Source: Rhodohalobacter barkolensis
GTDB taxonomy: Bacteria > Bacteroidota > Rhodothermia > Balneolales > Balneolaceae
Direction: 5' to 3'
DNA length: 64,000 nucleotides
Assembly: GCF_002834295.1 (NCBI RefSeq)
Contig: NZ_PISP01000004.1
Location: 1-64,000, forward strand
Below the pieces are notes generated by a model, which was not told the origin of the DNA, did no database searches, and saw only the letters and a program-made list of their open reading frames with translations. Positions 27,673 to 37,670 of this stretch are shown piece by piece (positions within the stretch are counted from its first letter, which is position 1; every line of letters begins with the position of its first letter). The position numbers and the translations under genes are program-made.

Positions 27673-28635
27673 ATGCCTAAAGCAGCAAACGTAGAAGAAC
27701 TATTAAAATCAGGTGCGCATTTTGGTCACCTGACCCGCCGTTGGAATCCAAAGATGAAAGAATTCATCTTTATGCAGAGAAACGGCATTCACATCATCGA
27801 CCTCAAGAAATCTCAAAAATATCTCCAGGAAGCACTTGATGAGGTTACCAAACTTGCCCGTGCCGGCAAAACGATTCTCTTTGTAGGTACCAAAAAGCAG
27901 GCTCAGGAGATTGTTAAAACAGAAGCTATCCGTTGTGGAATGCCTTTTGTAACTCACAGATGGCTTGGCGGTATGCTTACGAACTTTAGCACCGTTCGTA
28001 AAAGCATCTCCCGTATGGAAGAGATTGAAAAAATGAAGAAAGACGGTACGTTCGAAGAATTGACCAAGAAAGAGGGATTGATGCTCGACAGAGAGCGTGA
28101 AAAGCTTGAACTCACACTTGGCGGTATTGCGAACATGACACGTATACCCGGTGCCATTTTTGTTGTTGATACTATTAAAGAACACATCGCGATTAATGAA
28201 GCTGTGAAGCTAAATATCCCGATCATCTCTATGGTTGATACAAACAGTGACCCGGATATTCCGGATCATATCATTCCGGCAAATGACGACTCTGCACGAA
28301 CCATTCAATTGGTTACAGCTCAAATCGCTGACGCTATTATTGAAGGAAATGCTGAAAGAGAAGCGATCAAAGAAGAAGAGTTGATGGAAGAAGCCGCGGC
28401 TGAAGCTAAAAAAGATACAGGCTCGGACGAAGAAGAAGAGAAGAAAGAAGTTAAAGCCGGAAAAACTACGAAGCGAAGAAAAAGACGGCGAAAGGCTTCA
28501 GACTCCGACAGCAGTGATCAAGCAGAAGAAAGTGCAAAAGATCAAGCTGATGAGAGCGCCACAGATAAAGATGATGATGATGATAAGAAGAAAAAAGAGA
28601 AAGAATCTGAGTCTGACAAATCTGACAAAGAGTAA
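27673..28635 (+). CDS. rpsB: 30S ribosomal protein S2 (uS2) with long charged C-terminal extension
   Basis: Small-subunit protein S2. The ATG at 27673 gives MPKAANVEELLKSGAHFGHL, the conserved start; a reading frame from 27625 adds 16 unrelated residues. Body motifs: RWNPKMKEFIFMQRNGIHIIDL, FVGTKKQA, RWLGGMLTNF and IPANDDSARTI. The S2 fold ends near residue 230. About 90 further residues are nearly all Glu, Lys, Asp, Ser and Ala, with a basic KRRKRRRK cluster (about 267-274) and an acidic D/S/E/K tail to residue 320. Most bacterial S2 proteins stop near 230-260. It is followed by tsf after 27 bases, the normal rpsB-tsf pair. Confidence 0.98.
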   Translation: MPKAANVEELLKSGAHFGHLTRRWNPKMKEFIFMQRNGIHIIDLKKSQKYLQEALDEVTKLARAGKTILFVGTKKQAQEIVKTEAIRCGMPFVTHRWLGGMLTNFSTVRKSISRMEEIEKMKKDGTFEELTKKEGLMLDREREKLELTLGGIANMTRIPGAIFVVDTIKEHIAINEAVKLNIPIISMVDTNSDPDIPDHIIPANDDSARTIQLVTAQIADAIIEGNAEREAIKEEELMEEAAAEAKKDTGSDEEEEKKEVKAGKTTKRRKRRRKASDSDSSDQAEESAKDQADESATDKDDDDDKKKKEKESESDKSDKE

Positions 28636-28662
28636 ACCTGAACTGAAAATTTTTCTAAACTC

Positions 28663-29493
28663 ATGAGCATTAGTGCAAAAGATGTAAAAAAACTTCGCGA
28701 CGTTACCGGAGCGGGTATGATGGACTGTAAAAAAGCCCTAAGCGAAGCTGATGGCGATATGGATAAAGCCATTGAAATTCTCCGTAAAAAAGGACAAAAA
28801 GTTTCTGAAAAACGAGCTGAAAGAGATGCAAACGAAGGATTGATCCTGACTCGAATCAGCGACGATCATAAAAAAGCTTCCGCTATCGAAATCAACTGCG
28901 AAACCGACTTTGTTGCCCGTAACGATGATTTCCAGAAGCAAGCCAATACTTTCCTTGATGCAGCCTTCGATAATGATATTGAAAGCGCAGAAGACTTAAT
29001 GAAAGTTGAGGTTGATGGCTTATCTGTTGAAAAACACCTGGAACAAATGGTTGGTAAAATCGGCGAGAAAATTGAGATCGCCCGTGTAGTTCTGGTTAAA
29101 ACAGAAGGAACACTGGTTGATTACATCCATCCCGGAAACCAGCTTGGTGTACTCGTAGATTTTGACGGCGACCTATCTGACGACACCGTAGGAAAAGATG
29201 TGGCTATGCAAATTGCCGCAATGAATCCGCTTGCCGCTACACGTGATGGCGTAGACGCATCCGTTGTTGAGAAAGAGCTTGAGATTGCTAAAGAGCAGTT
29301 GATCAACGAAGGAAAGCCTGAGGAGATCGCTGAAAAAGCTGCGAAAGGAAAACTCCGACGTTTTTACGAAGAGCGCGTTCTTCACGAACAGAAATTCGTT
29401 AAAGACAACGGTATTACCGTTAAAGAGTATCTGGAGCAGAATGATGCTCCACTCGTCAAATCATTCTATCGAATGCAACTTGGCGAAGCTTAA
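28663..29493 (+). CDS. tsf: Elongation factor Ts
   Basis: Nucleotide-exchange factor for EF-Tu. 276 residues. The N-terminal UBA-like domain shows VKKLRDVTGAGMMDCKKAL and the TDFVARN motif occurs as INCETDFVARNDDF. The dimerisation-core end is LRRFYEERVLHEQKFVKDN. Its partner tuf is at the other end of the window. Co-transcribed with rpsB and closed by a terminator 12 bases after the stop. Confidence 0.99.
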   Translation: MSISAKDVKKLRDVTGAGMMDCKKALSEADGDMDKAIEILRKKGQKVSEKRAERDANEGLILTRISDDHKKASAIEINCETDFVARNDDFQKQANTFLDAAFDNDIESAEDLMKVEVDGLSVEKHLEQMVGKIGEKIEIARVVLVKTEGTLVDYIHPGNQLGVLVDFDGDLSDDTVGKDVAMQIAAMNPLAATRDGVDASVVEKELEIAKEQLINEGKPEEIAEKAAKGKLRRFYEERVLHEQKFVKDNGITVKEYLEQNDAPLVKSFYRMQLGEA

Positions 29494-29504
29494 ATTTTTA
29501 TCTT

Positions 29505-29541
29505 CAAAAAAGGCTACCTTTAAAACGGTGGCCTTTTTTAT
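29505..29541 (+). terminator. Rho-independent terminator after rpsB-tsf
   Basis: AAAAAAGGCTACC pairs with GGTGGCCTTTTTT (one T-G wobble) around a short loop, leaving a run of T. It lies directly after the tsf stop and 28 bases before pyrH. Confidence 0.85.
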
Positions 29542-29568
29542 ATCTACGAACTTCTAATCAAATAACCA

Positions 29569-30291
29569 GTGGCAAATCAATATAAAAGAATACTTCTCAA
29601 GCTAAGCGGTGAAGCACTTTTAGGAGAGCAAGGACACGGTATCGATGCAGATATCCTAACGCAATACGCAGATGAGGTAAAAGCAGTTCAGGAAGAGGGT
29701 GTTGAAGTTTCCGTTGTAATTGGCGGTGGAAATATATTCCGTGGCGTAAAAGGAGCCACCGAAGGAATGGACCGCGTGCAGGGCGATTATATGGGTATGC
29801 TTGCAACCATGATCAACAGCATGGCTTTTCAGGATGCCTTGGAAAGAAAAGGCGTACACACCCGGCTGATGAGCGCCATTCGTATGGAAGAAATTGCCGA
29901 ACCCTACATCAGACGTCGGGCCATTCGTCACCTCGAAAAAGGACGTGTAGTCATCTTCGGTGCCGGCACAGGAAATCCTTACTTCACTACAGACACAGCC
30001 GCCTCGCTTCGAGCCATTGAGATCGAAGCCGACGTTATTTTAAAAGGCACCCGTGTAAATGGCATCTACGACTCCGATCCCGAAAAAAATAGTAATGCCG
30101 TTAAATTTGATACCATTACCGGGGATGAAATTCTAAAAAGAAGACTGAACGTAATGGATCTTACTGCCTTCACTCTTTGCCGCGATAATGAGACGCCCAT
30201 CATCGTATTTAATATGAATGAGAAAGGGAATCTCAAAAAAGTTGTCTGCTCAGAAGAATCTGTAGGCACAACAGTTGTTTGGGATGAATAA
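29569..30291 (+). CDS. pyrH: UMP kinase
   Basis: Phosphorylates UMP to UDP with ATP in pyrimidine synthesis; hexameric and cytoplasmic. 240 residues of the amino-acid-kinase fold. GTG start at 29569 ([19 protein letters not shown]). Motifs: [49 protein letters not shown] and DLTAFTLC. The order rpsB-tsf-pyrH-frr is the common bacterial one, here with a terminator between tsf and pyrH. Confidence 0.98.
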   Translation: MANQYKRILLKLSGEALLGEQGHGIDADILTQYADEVKAVQEEGVEVSVVIGGGNIFRGVKGATEGMDRVQGDYMGMLATMINSMAFQDALERKGVHTRLMSAIRMEEIAEPYIRRRAIRHLEKGRVVIFGAGTGNPYFTTDTAASLRAIEIEADVILKGTRVNGIYDSDPEKNSNAVKFDTITGDEILKRRLNVMDLTAFTLCRDNETPIIVFNMNEKGNLKKVVCSEESVGTTVVWDE

Positions 30292-30388
30292 CCATTTTAT
30301 TAAATTCAAGCCTTGCAATAAAAGTCGCTGATTTTGATCCGGATAGTTCATTTCAGCATATCTTTTCAATTAATTTGTACAGACTGCC

Positions 30389-30958
30389 ATGATACCAGAA
30401 GAAATTCAGTTAATTATCGATGACGCCGAAGAAAAAATGAAAGAAGCTGCGGGCTTTTGTAAAAAGGAGCTCTCGCATATTCGTGCCGGTAAAGCTACCA
30501 CTTCACTTTTAGACGGAATTAAGGTGAACTATTACGGTTCTCAAACACCCCTTAATCAGCTGGCTTCTGTTGCAGCTCCCGAGGCACGATTGTTGGTTGT
30601 TCAGCCTTTTGACAAATCGGCCATGGAAGATATAGAGAAGGCAATTATGTCGTCCGGATTGGGCTTAAACCCAAATAATGACGGTTCGATCATTCGTATT
30701 CCTCTGCCAATGCTGTCGGAAGAGCGCAGGATAGAACTCGTAAAACATGCAAAGGAAGTTGGCGAAAAAGCACGAATCAGTATTCGAAATACTCGGCGTG
30801 ACGCCAATGACGAAGTGAAGAAAACTGTGCAGGACGAATCACTTCCCGAAGACAGCAGATTCGAAGCCGAAGAAGAGATTCAAAAGCTGACAGATAAATT
30901 TATTGGTCTGGTCGATGAAATGCTCGAGACCAAAGAAAAAGAGATCATGACTGTTTAA
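30389..30958 (+). CDS. frr: Ribosome recycling factor
   Basis: With EF-G it splits post-termination ribosomes. 189 residues. Characteristic stretches are LSHIRAGKATTSLLDGIKV, YYGSQTPLNQLASVAAPEAR, LNPNNDGSIIRIPLPMLSEER and ARISIRNTRRDANDEVK. A 97-base gap separates it from pyrH, and a long hairpin terminator follows the stop by about 20 bases. Confidence 0.99.
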   Translation: MIPEEIQLIIDDAEEKMKEAAGFCKKELSHIRAGKATTSLLDGIKVNYYGSQTPLNQLASVAAPEARLLVVQPFDKSAMEDIEKAIMSSGLGLNPNNDGSIIRIPLPMLSEERRIELVKHAKEVGEKARISIRNTRRDANDEVKKTVQDESLPEDSRFEAEEEIQKLTDKFIGLVDEMLETKEKEIMTV

Positions 30959-30977
30959 CATCTCGAAACTTTTCCTG

Positions 30978-31043
30978 AAACATGGTATTTCATCTTTACT
31001 CCTTATTCGGAATAAAGATGGTTTAAATACCATGTTTTTTTAT
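30978..31043 (+). terminator. Strong rho-independent terminator after frr
   Basis: AAACATGGTATTT pairs with AAATACCATGTTT, and an inner stem CATCTTTA/TAAAGATG continues it above a small bulge, followed by seven T. It separates frr from smc. Confidence 0.9.
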
Positions 31044-31076
31044 TTTTTGCCGTTCCCTTTTTATACATTTTAAAGC

Positions 31077-34000
31077 ATGTACATTTCTGATTTAGAACTT
31101 CACGGGTTTAAAAGTTTTGCGCATAAAACGCATGTTAAGTTCGACAGTGGCATTACAGCAATTGTTGGACCGAACGGGTGCGGAAAATCCAATATTGTAG
31201 ACGCCCTCCGTTGGGTGTTAGGTGAACAACGCCCTACCCTTCTCCGCTCCAGTGCCATGAGTAACGTGATTTTCAATGGTACTGCTAAGAAGAAAGCCCT
31301 GGGAATGGCCGATGTTTCTCTCACCTTTGTCAACAACAAGGGGATTCTCCCGGTTGAATACAGTGAGTTGACCATTACCCGCAGACTCTATCGCTCAGGC
31401 GACAGTGAATACCTGATCAATAACACTCCCTGCCGATTAAAGGATATCATGGAGCTCTTTATGGATACCGGAATGAGTTCCGACGCCTATTCCGTGATTG
31501 AGCTTAAAATGGTGGAGGAGATTCTCAACGACCGTAACAACGACCGCCGTCGGCTTTTTGAAGAAGCGGCCGGAGTTACCCGTTATAAAGATCAGCGTAA
31601 AAAAACGTTCAGAAAGCTGGATGAGACCCTGAAAGATCTCCAGCGACTCGAGGACATTTTAGTTGAGGTGAGAAAAAAAGCCCGGTCCCTTGAGATTCAG
31701 GCAGATAAAGCAGCAAAAGCCAAAGCGTATCAAAAAGAGCTGAAGACTTTGGATCAAGGGTACACGCTGCATCAGTACAATGCCGTAAAAAAGGAGCTGG
31801 AACCGCTCCAGGAGCGAATTGACAATGCCGATAAAGAGAAAAAGGAGATCGCTCAAAAAGTTGAAGAGCTTGAAAGTAACGAGGAAAAAGCCCGTAATCA
31901 CCTTTTAGAGAAAGAGAGAAATCAATCGGAAGCTCAGCGTCGGGTAAGTCAGCTGCATTCATCCATCAGGGAAATGGAGACCAACCTTCGTATTACAAAA
32001 GAAAAAATTGTGAACGAAGAAGGAGTTATTGAGCAGCATCAAAACGACATCAAACAGAGCAGTAAAGATCTTACTGAACTGGAACAGCTTAAAAAGGAGA
32101 GCATCAACAAGCTTGAGAACTTTTCTGATGAAAAAGAGAAGTCTGAGCAAAGTCTGAAGGGCTCTAAAGAGCGATTCAATGAAGTTCAGCAGAAATTTAC
32201 CAAGGTGCGGCACGAACTCTATGAGCTGGAAATTGAACTCAGTGATGTTAATAAGAAACTCTCCGGACTTCAATCTAACCGCATCAAGCTTGAGTCTAAA
32301 CTGGAAAACAGTGAGGATGATCAGCTTAGGATCGACCGCGATATTGAAGATCTTGAAGATGAAATTATCAATGCAAAAGGTGAACTGAACCTGGTTAAGA
32401 AGAAGCTTGATGAAACCAATAAAGAGCTTGAAAATAAAGAAGCTCTTTTAAGTAGCACCGTTGATAAACGCAAAGAGCTTGAGGAGAAACGGGAAAAACT
32501 CCGGGAATCCATTCGTTCACTTAAAAGCCGAAGGGATGCCGTTCAATCCGAAATTTCCTTAATGGAGAGCCTTGCCGAATCGAACGACGCCCTGCCTGCT
32601 TCGATCTCCTACTTAACAGAAAATCATGCGGATGCATTTTCCATTTTGCAGCCGGTAGGTGAAGTTCTGAACACTTCTGAGGATACAGCCCCAGCCCTTG
32701 AAATGGCGCTGGGTGAGGCAATCAACTTTATGATTGTTCAATCTATGGACGATGCCATTCGCGCATCGAAAATTCTAAAAGAGAATAAGAAAGGCCGGGC
32801 AACATTCATTCCGTTAAATGAATTGAAGAGTAGCTACCCGGTTCAGGAGCAATCGATCTACAACAAGATACGTTGCGAATCGAAGTACGATAATATCGCC
32901 CGCCTTCTGCTCGGGTCAACTCACATTGTGAAGACTATTGAACAGGCATCATCAGCTTTAAAAAGTGGCGCTTCAGCAGCAGTTACTACTGATGGAGATT
33001 TGATCACGTCAGATCAGTTTTTGAAAAGCGGCAGTAAAAACAAGCAGGCCGGTGTTCGGCTTGGATTGAAGGATAAGCTCGACAAGCTTACGGATAAGCT
33101 GAATGAGACATCCGCTTCTCTTTCAAATGAGGAAGAAGAACTGGGTGAACTGAATAAAGAGCTTGATCAGCTGAATGCCGAAGCGATTCGCCGAAATATT
33201 AAAGAGATTCAGAAGTCCTTACGGAATCTCGAACAGCAGTCGAGTCGCTGGCAGTCGAACATTCAGGTGTATGAAAAGAATGTTAACGAGCTAAAAAACC
33301 GAAAGACGAACTTACAGTCCAACCTGGATTCGGCCCAGGAAGAGCTCGACTCACTGCACCCTAAACAGAAAGAGCTGCAACAGAAAATTACAGAACTGAG
33401 CAAACAGCAAAATCAGAAGAAGGATGTTCTCCAAAAGCTGGAAGACGAGCGTGCGATTGCCCAAAACCGCTATAATGATGCACAGCTCAAGCATCAGGAT
33501 GTGAAGAATAAAGCTCAAAACCTTGAACGGGATATCGAACGTGCCGAAACAGGCATCAAAAATATCAAAACCCGTCTAAGTTCACGTAAAGAGCTGATGG
33601 CTGAAAGCAAGGAGAAGATTGAGAAGTATAAATACGCCATAGAACAGACCGAAAAGCAGCTCTCGATTAAGAAAGAGAATAAAGAGGAAGCGGATCAGAA
33701 ACTTGCCGCTGCCGAGGAGGCAAGCAGCCGGCAACGCGGTATCATCAACGAAATTGAGAAAGAGTTAAAGGAGCTTCGCCGACGCAAAGAGGTTAATCTC
33801 GAGCTTGTTCACCATCTATCCATGGCGCACGAAAAGCTGGAGATGAAATCTCAGGCGCTTTCTGATCACATTTGGGAAACATATGGAATTTTGATGGATC
33901 AGGTGGAAGAAACCCTGCCTGAAGAGATGCCGGCCGAGGATGCAAAGGAGCGGATCGCCTGGCTGAAGCAGAAGCTGAATCGAATCGGGGATGTGAACCC

Positions 34001-34598
34001 GCTGGCGATCGAGGAGTTCAAAGAGGAGAAAGAGCGGCTCGATTTCTACGAAGAACAGATCGAGGATCTCCAGAAAGCTGAGGTTGAAATGCGTGAAACC
34101 ATTGATGAGATCAATCAAACCGCTACCCAGCGATTTAATGAGACATTTGAAAAGATCCGGTCTAATTTTAAGAACGTGTTTAACACACTCTTCCACGAAG
34201 ATGATTACTGTGATCTTCTGATTGAAGACGATGCCGAGGATCCGCTGGAGGCCAAAATTGATATCAAGGCAAATCCAAAAGGAAAACGCCCATCGAGTAT
34301 CAATCAGCTTTCGGGAGGCGAGAAAACACTTACAGCTATTGCGTTGCTATTTGCGATTTATCTCGTAAAGCCGTCTCCATTTTGTGTGTTGGATGAGGTA
34401 GACGCTCCATTGGATGATGCAAACATTGAGCGATTCTCAGCAATGATTAAAAAATTCAGCCACGATACTCAGTTTATCATCATTACGCACAACAAGAAGA
34501 CCATGTCGAAAGCGGAAATGATGTACGGCGTTACTATGCCGGAAACCGGTGTGAGCCGATTGGTTGGTGTAAAACTGGATGAAGTGGCAACGGCTTAA
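31077..34598 (+). CDS. smc: Chromosome segregation protein SMC
   Basis: SMC ATPase that loops and compacts DNA, usually with ScpA and ScpB. 1173 residues. Walker A is GPNGCGKS (31-38). A long coiled coil (about 170-500) leads to the hinge (about 505-660; ILQPVGEVLNTSED, GRATFIPLNEL, VRLGLKDKL). A return coil runs to about 1010. The C-terminal head carries the signature LSGGEKTLTAIALLFA (near 1079) and Walker B CVLDEVDAPLDDAN (near 1105). No scpA or scpB is in the window. The gene overlaps nothing and is followed after 3 bases by mnmD. Confidence 0.98.
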   Translation: MYISDLELHGFKSFAHKTHVKFDSGITAIVGPNGCGKSNIVDALRWVLGEQRPTLLRSSAMSNVIFNGTAKKKALGMADVSLTFVNNKGILPVEYSELTITRRLYRSGDSEYLINNTPCRLKDIMELFMDTGMSSDAYSVIELKMVEEILNDRNNDRRRLFEEAAGVTRYKDQRKKTFRKLDETLKDLQRLEDILVEVRKKARSLEIQADKAAKAKAYQKELKTLDQGYTLHQYNAVKKELEPLQERIDNADKEKKEIAQKVEELESNEEKARNHLLEKERNQSEAQRRVSQLHSSIREMETNLRITKEKIVNEEGVIEQHQNDIKQSSKDLTELEQLKKESINKLENFSDEKEKSEQSLKGSKERFNEVQQKFTKVRHELYELEIELSDVNKKLSGLQSNRIKLESKLENSEDDQLRIDRDIEDLEDEIINAKGELNLVKKKLDETNKELENKEALLSSTVDKRKELEEKREKLRESIRSLKSRRDAVQSEISLMESLAESNDALPASISYLTENHADAFSILQPVGEVLNTSEDTAPALEMALGEAINFMIVQSMDDAIRASKILKENKKGRATFIPLNELKSSYPVQEQSIYNKIRCESKYDNIARLLLGSTHIVKTIEQASSALKSGASAAVTTDGDLITSDQFLKSGSKNKQAGVRLGLKDKLDKLTDKLNETSASLSNEEEELGELNKELDQLNAEAIRRNIKEIQKSLRNLEQQSSRWQSNIQVYEKNVNELKNRKTNLQSNLDSAQEELDSLHPKQKELQQKITELSKQQNQKKDVLQKLEDERAIAQNRYNDAQLKHQDVKNKAQNLERDIERAETGIKNIKTRLSSRKELMAESKEKIEKYKYAIEQTEKQLSIKKENKEEADQKLAAAEEASSRQRGIINEIEKELKELRRRKEVNLELVHHLSMAHEKLEMKSQALSDHIWETYGILMDQVEETLPEEMPAEDAKERIAWLKQKLNRIGDVNPLAIEEFKEEKERLDFYEEQIEDLQKAEVEMRETIDEINQTATQRFNETFEKIRSNFKNVFNTLFHEDDYCDLLIEDDAEDPLEAKIDIKANPKGKRPSSINQLSGGEKTLTAIALLFAIYLVKPSPFCVLDEVDAPLDDANIERFSAMIKKFSHDTQFIIITHNKKTMSKAEMMYGVTMPETGVSRLVGVKLDEVATA

Positions 34599-34601
34599 GC
34601 G

Positions 34602-35378
34602 ATGAGTCCCGAAGATCAAAAACCGACAATATCGGAAACCAAAGACGGTTCAACCACACTTTACTCTCCTGTTTTTGATCAGTACTATCACAACCCAAAC
34701 GGTGCCGTCTCTGAAAGTAAAATCGTGTTTTTTGAAACCTCGGGACTTCTTCAGTCACTTCAGAACAGAGACCATTTCGCTATCTTTGAAATGGGTTTTG
34801 GTACCGGGCTTAACTTTATCCTTCTGAAAGATTATTTAGACAAGTTGGATCATCCGCCAATTGTGGATTTCTATTCAGTTGAAGCCTTTCCCGTTGATCC
34901 CGATACAGCTTCTCAATTTGATTTTGGTGAGGAGTTGAATCAGCAGCATCCGGGAGAACTTCTGCGTTCGATTTTTTCGGATGCTAAACCGGGAACCAAT
35001 AGTTTTCAAATATCGAAATATCTGACGCTGAATCTGTTTATCGGTACATTTGATGAATCTCCTAAGCCCGACCAACCCATCGACTACTTTTTTCACGATC
35101 CCTTTTCTCCTGATGTGAATGCAGAGCTGTGGACACCGGATGTTTTTCGAAAATTGAAGGCATATGCTGACAAGTCAGCCGTCCTCGCCACCTACTGCGC
35201 AGCTTCTTCAGCAAGAGCCGCAATGGCCGTAGCCGGCTGGAAACTTTCGCGCGCACCGGGAGCGCTGGGTAAACGGGAAATGACTCTGGCATCGATCGAT
35301 GAAAAGAACCTTGGCAGTTTAAAAAGAGTTAATGAACTAAGATTAATCGAACGATATCAAAAAGGCGATTTTGATTAA
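34602..35378 (+). CDS. mnmD: tRNA U34 methyltransferase, MnmC-N/MnmD-like
   Basis: Stand-alone SAM-dependent methyltransferase of the MnmC N-terminal (formerly DUF752) family, which makes 5-methylaminomethyl-(2-thio)uridine at tRNA position 34. 258 residues. The start of the family is YSPVFDQYYHNPNGAVSES. The SAM motif is FEMGFGTGLNFILLKDYL, and the family segment YFFHDPFSPDVNAELWTPDVF follows. The FAD oxidoreductase half of E. coli MnmC is absent, as in other organisms with MnmD. It follows smc by 3 bases. Confidence 0.9.
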   Translation: MSPEDQKPTISETKDGSTTLYSPVFDQYYHNPNGAVSESKIVFFETSGLLQSLQNRDHFAIFEMGFGTGLNFILLKDYLDKLDHPPIVDFYSVEAFPVDPDTASQFDFGEELNQQHPGELLRSIFSDAKPGTNSFQISKYLTLNLFIGTFDESPKPDQPIDYFFHDPFSPDVNAELWTPDVFRKLKAYADKSAVLATYCAASSARAAMAVAGWKLSRAPGALGKREMTLASIDEKNLGSLKRVNELRLIERYQKGDFD

Positions 35379-35410
35379 GCTCCGTCTTTTATAATCAGTC
35401 CAAACCATTG

Positions 35411-36598
35411 ATGATGCAAGAATTTGATAAACTGGCACAATCTCTTCAGCCCCACTATTCCCATTTTAATGTAGCCAACCGGTTGCTTTTCACAGGCCAC
35501 TCCCATCAGGCCTGGCCCGATGTTGCATTTGACGGAGTGAGGGAGTATATGCAGATTGCAGCTGATCAAGTAGATACAAAATGGGCCACTGCTTTCGAGA
35601 AAACGGAAGTTTTGCGCTCTTACCTTCGAAAATATTATGACGATCCGACCGGGAAATATTGCCGCGAACAGAATACGCATGTGTTGATGATCTCCTGGTT
35701 ATCATCCCTTGACTTGAAGAATAAACCAAAAATCATCACAACTACCGGTGAGTTTCATTCCATGTATCGTCAACTGCGCCGATACCGGGAAGAGGGTTAT
35801 GAAATTGTCTTTCTGCCACACGAAGATGACGATCAACTACTTGCCTCTGTAAAAGAAGAGCTAGACGATCGGACAGCCGCTGTGATGTTATCGAGAATCT
35901 ATTTCGAAACTTCGGAAGTCAACACAAAACTACCTGAAATTGCGGCTGCAACAAAAGAAGCCGGAGTTCCCCTCCTAATCGACGACTACCACGGAACCAA
36001 TGTAGTGCCACTCTCTATTGCCGATGAAGGCTTAGAGCACTGCTACATCCTCATTGGAGGCTACAAGTATCTGCAGTGGGGTGAAGCAAACTGCTTTTTG
36101 AGATATCCGGCAGATTGTTCACTCAGACCTGCAGTTACCGGATGGTTTGCCTCATTTGATACGCTGGATGAACCGAGAGACGACCAACCGGTTTCATTTG
36201 ATGATGGGGACCAAAAATTCGCGACCGGCACCTACGACCCAGTCTCCCAATTTCGAGCAGCAGCGGTTGCGAATTTCTTCCAAAAGATGGGGCTTTCTCC
36301 TGAAGTACTTCAGAAACAGTATTCAAGTCAGGTTTCTTACCTGCGTAATTTATTTAATGAACAAGGTTTTTCACCAGAATTAATTACACACGCCAATACT
36401 CGTGCTATTGAGGAAACCGGCGGATTTCTAGCTTTGGAATCCCCTCACGCCAGGGAGATAAGAGCCAGACTTCTTGAACAAGGGGTTTTCACTGATGCCA
36501 GAGGAGATATCATACGATTTGGCCCTGCCCCCTACACCACTTCCGGGCAGTGTGAGCAGGCGATACAAAAACTTAAGGAAGTTGTTCGGGAGCTGTGA
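35411..36598 (+). CDS. PLP-dependent class V aminotransferase/kynureninase-like enzyme
   Basis: 395 residues from the ATG at 35411 (a TTG directly before is less likely). Fold type I PLP enzyme: LLIDDYHGTN provides the cofactor-binding Asp, and ILIGGYKYLQWGEANCF carries the probable Schiff-base lysine. The N-terminus FNVANRLLFTGHSHQAWPDV resembles kynureninase. The substrate cannot be read; kynureninase is one option, but no other tryptophan-degradation gene is near. It lies 32 bases after mnmD and is convergent, with no gap, with the next gene. Confidence 0.85.
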   Translation: MMQEFDKLAQSLQPHYSHFNVANRLLFTGHSHQAWPDVAFDGVREYMQIAADQVDTKWATAFEKTEVLRSYLRKYYDDPTGKYCREQNTHVLMISWLSSLDLKNKPKIITTTGEFHSMYRQLRRYREEGYEIVFLPHEDDDQLLASVKEELDDRTAAVMLSRIYFETSEVNTKLPEIAAATKEAGVPLLIDDYHGTNVVPLSIADEGLEHCYILIGGYKYLQWGEANCFLRYPADCSLRPAVTGWFASFDTLDEPRDDQPVSFDDGDQKFATGTYDPVSQFRAAAVANFFQKMGLSPEVLQKQYSSQVSYLRNLFNEQGFSPELITHANTRAIEETGGFLALESPHAREIRARLLEQGVFTDARGDIIRFGPAPYTTSGQCEQAIQKLKEVVREL

Positions 36599-37276
36599 TT
36601 ATAGTGAACCCGACATCTCACCGATTCGTTGAATGGCAAAAATCATGTAGCCAATAATGGAGGCCGCAAAGCCGGTCAGAACGGCATAGAGAACATATCC
36701 TACAATAAATGTGGATAGAATGCGGATCCAGACCAAAAAGGAAGAGCTTAAAATGTACGACTTATAAAGCCAAAGAGTTGGAATGGCAATGGCTAAAGCA
36801 GGTAGCGTTGCATTGGCAAAAGGATCTATCAAGCTCACGCCGGAAAATGCCCAGAATGGTATCAGCAGCAGTTGAAATAACATGGTTGCTCCAATTGCGT
36901 AACTGTTCATTATCAGTAAGCTGAAAAATCCGGTAATATAATCCCTGAAAAAGAAAAGACCCGCTATAGAAAGCATAGGTACCAGTAACAGTGAGGCTGA
37001 AAGAGGTAAGAATTGGGTAGTTGACCGAACTGTACTCACCTGGATCCACTCCGCAATTTCTCGCATCTGATCGTTCTCGGCTTCAAATTCACCAAGAGCC
37101 GGCTCAAAAGAGAAGTCTACAACGAGAGTATTAACCAACGTAATCGCTATTGCACCAATAATCAGAAAAAGAAACGGATGTGTGTAATTTCTGTCTTCAC
37201 TCTCTAAAAACTGATCAATTACATTCCTGGGATGCTGCAGAAGTTCTCTGAATGTTTGGATAAATGTTTGAACCAT
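36599..37276 (-). CDS. Hypothetical multi-pass membrane protein
   Basis: 225 residues. A soluble N-terminus (ELLQHPRNVIDQFLESEDRNYTHP) is followed by about five membrane helices (LFLIIGAIAITLVNTLVV, LLVPMLSIAGLFFF, FSLLIMNSYAIGATMLF, ALAIAIPTLWLY, FIVGYVLYAVLTGFAASIIG). The pattern recalls Yip1/DUF3667-type small membrane proteins, but I do not recognise a precise family. It ends one base after the stop of the aminotransferase on the other strand. No function assigned. Confidence 0.8.
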   Translation of the reverse strand: MVQTFIQTFRELLQHPRNVIDQFLESEDRNYTHPFLFLIIGAIAITLVNTLVVDFSFEPALGEFEAENDQMREIAEWIQVSTVRSTTQFLPLSASLLLVPMLSIAGLFFFRDYITGFFSLLIMNSYAIGATMLFQLLLIPFWAFSGVSLIDPFANATLPALAIAIPTLWLYKSYILSSSFLVWIRILSTFIVGYVLYAVLTGFAASIIGYMIFAIQRIGEMSGSL

Positions 37277-37453
37277 AGATACCGTTTCTTGTCATTTCTT
37301 ACTCGACATCTTCAAAACCGCCGTCAATGCCGCTATTTTGAGACTTAATATAAGATCTTTGGATAGAATGTTTTTTATGAATGGAACTGTTTTTTAATAA
37401 AAAGCTTTTTATATTTAGAGTCTGTAAAGAATTCAATAAACATAATTACACGT

Positions 37454-37648
37454 ATGATCGGAGTAAAAGTAAAAGATAACGAAAGCATTGACCGCGCGAT
37501 TAATCGCTTCAAGAAAATGGTAACCCGCTCAAGAGTATTGAACGAATACAAAGAGCGTCAGCAGTACACTAAGCCATCTGAAGAGCGACGTGAAGCTCTT
37601 AAAAAGAGCATTCGGGAAGAGAGAAGACGTCAAAGAGACAATTACTAA
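37454..37648 (+). CDS. rpsU: 30S ribosomal protein S21 (bS21)
   Basis: 64-residue small-subunit protein near the anti-Shine-Dalgarno end of 16S rRNA. Typical start MIGVKVKDNESIDRAINRFK and basic C-terminus REERRRQRDNY. The stop region contains AGACAA/TTGTCT followed by five T, a weak terminator candidate. In organisms with few Shine-Dalgarno sites this protein has been proposed to occlude the 16S tail; whether that applies here is inference. Confidence 0.97.
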   Translation: MIGVKVKDNESIDRAINRFKKMVTRSRVLNEYKERQQYTKPSEERREALKKSIREERRRQRDNY

Positions 37649-37670
37649 AAACGTTGTCTTTTTCAGGCTG

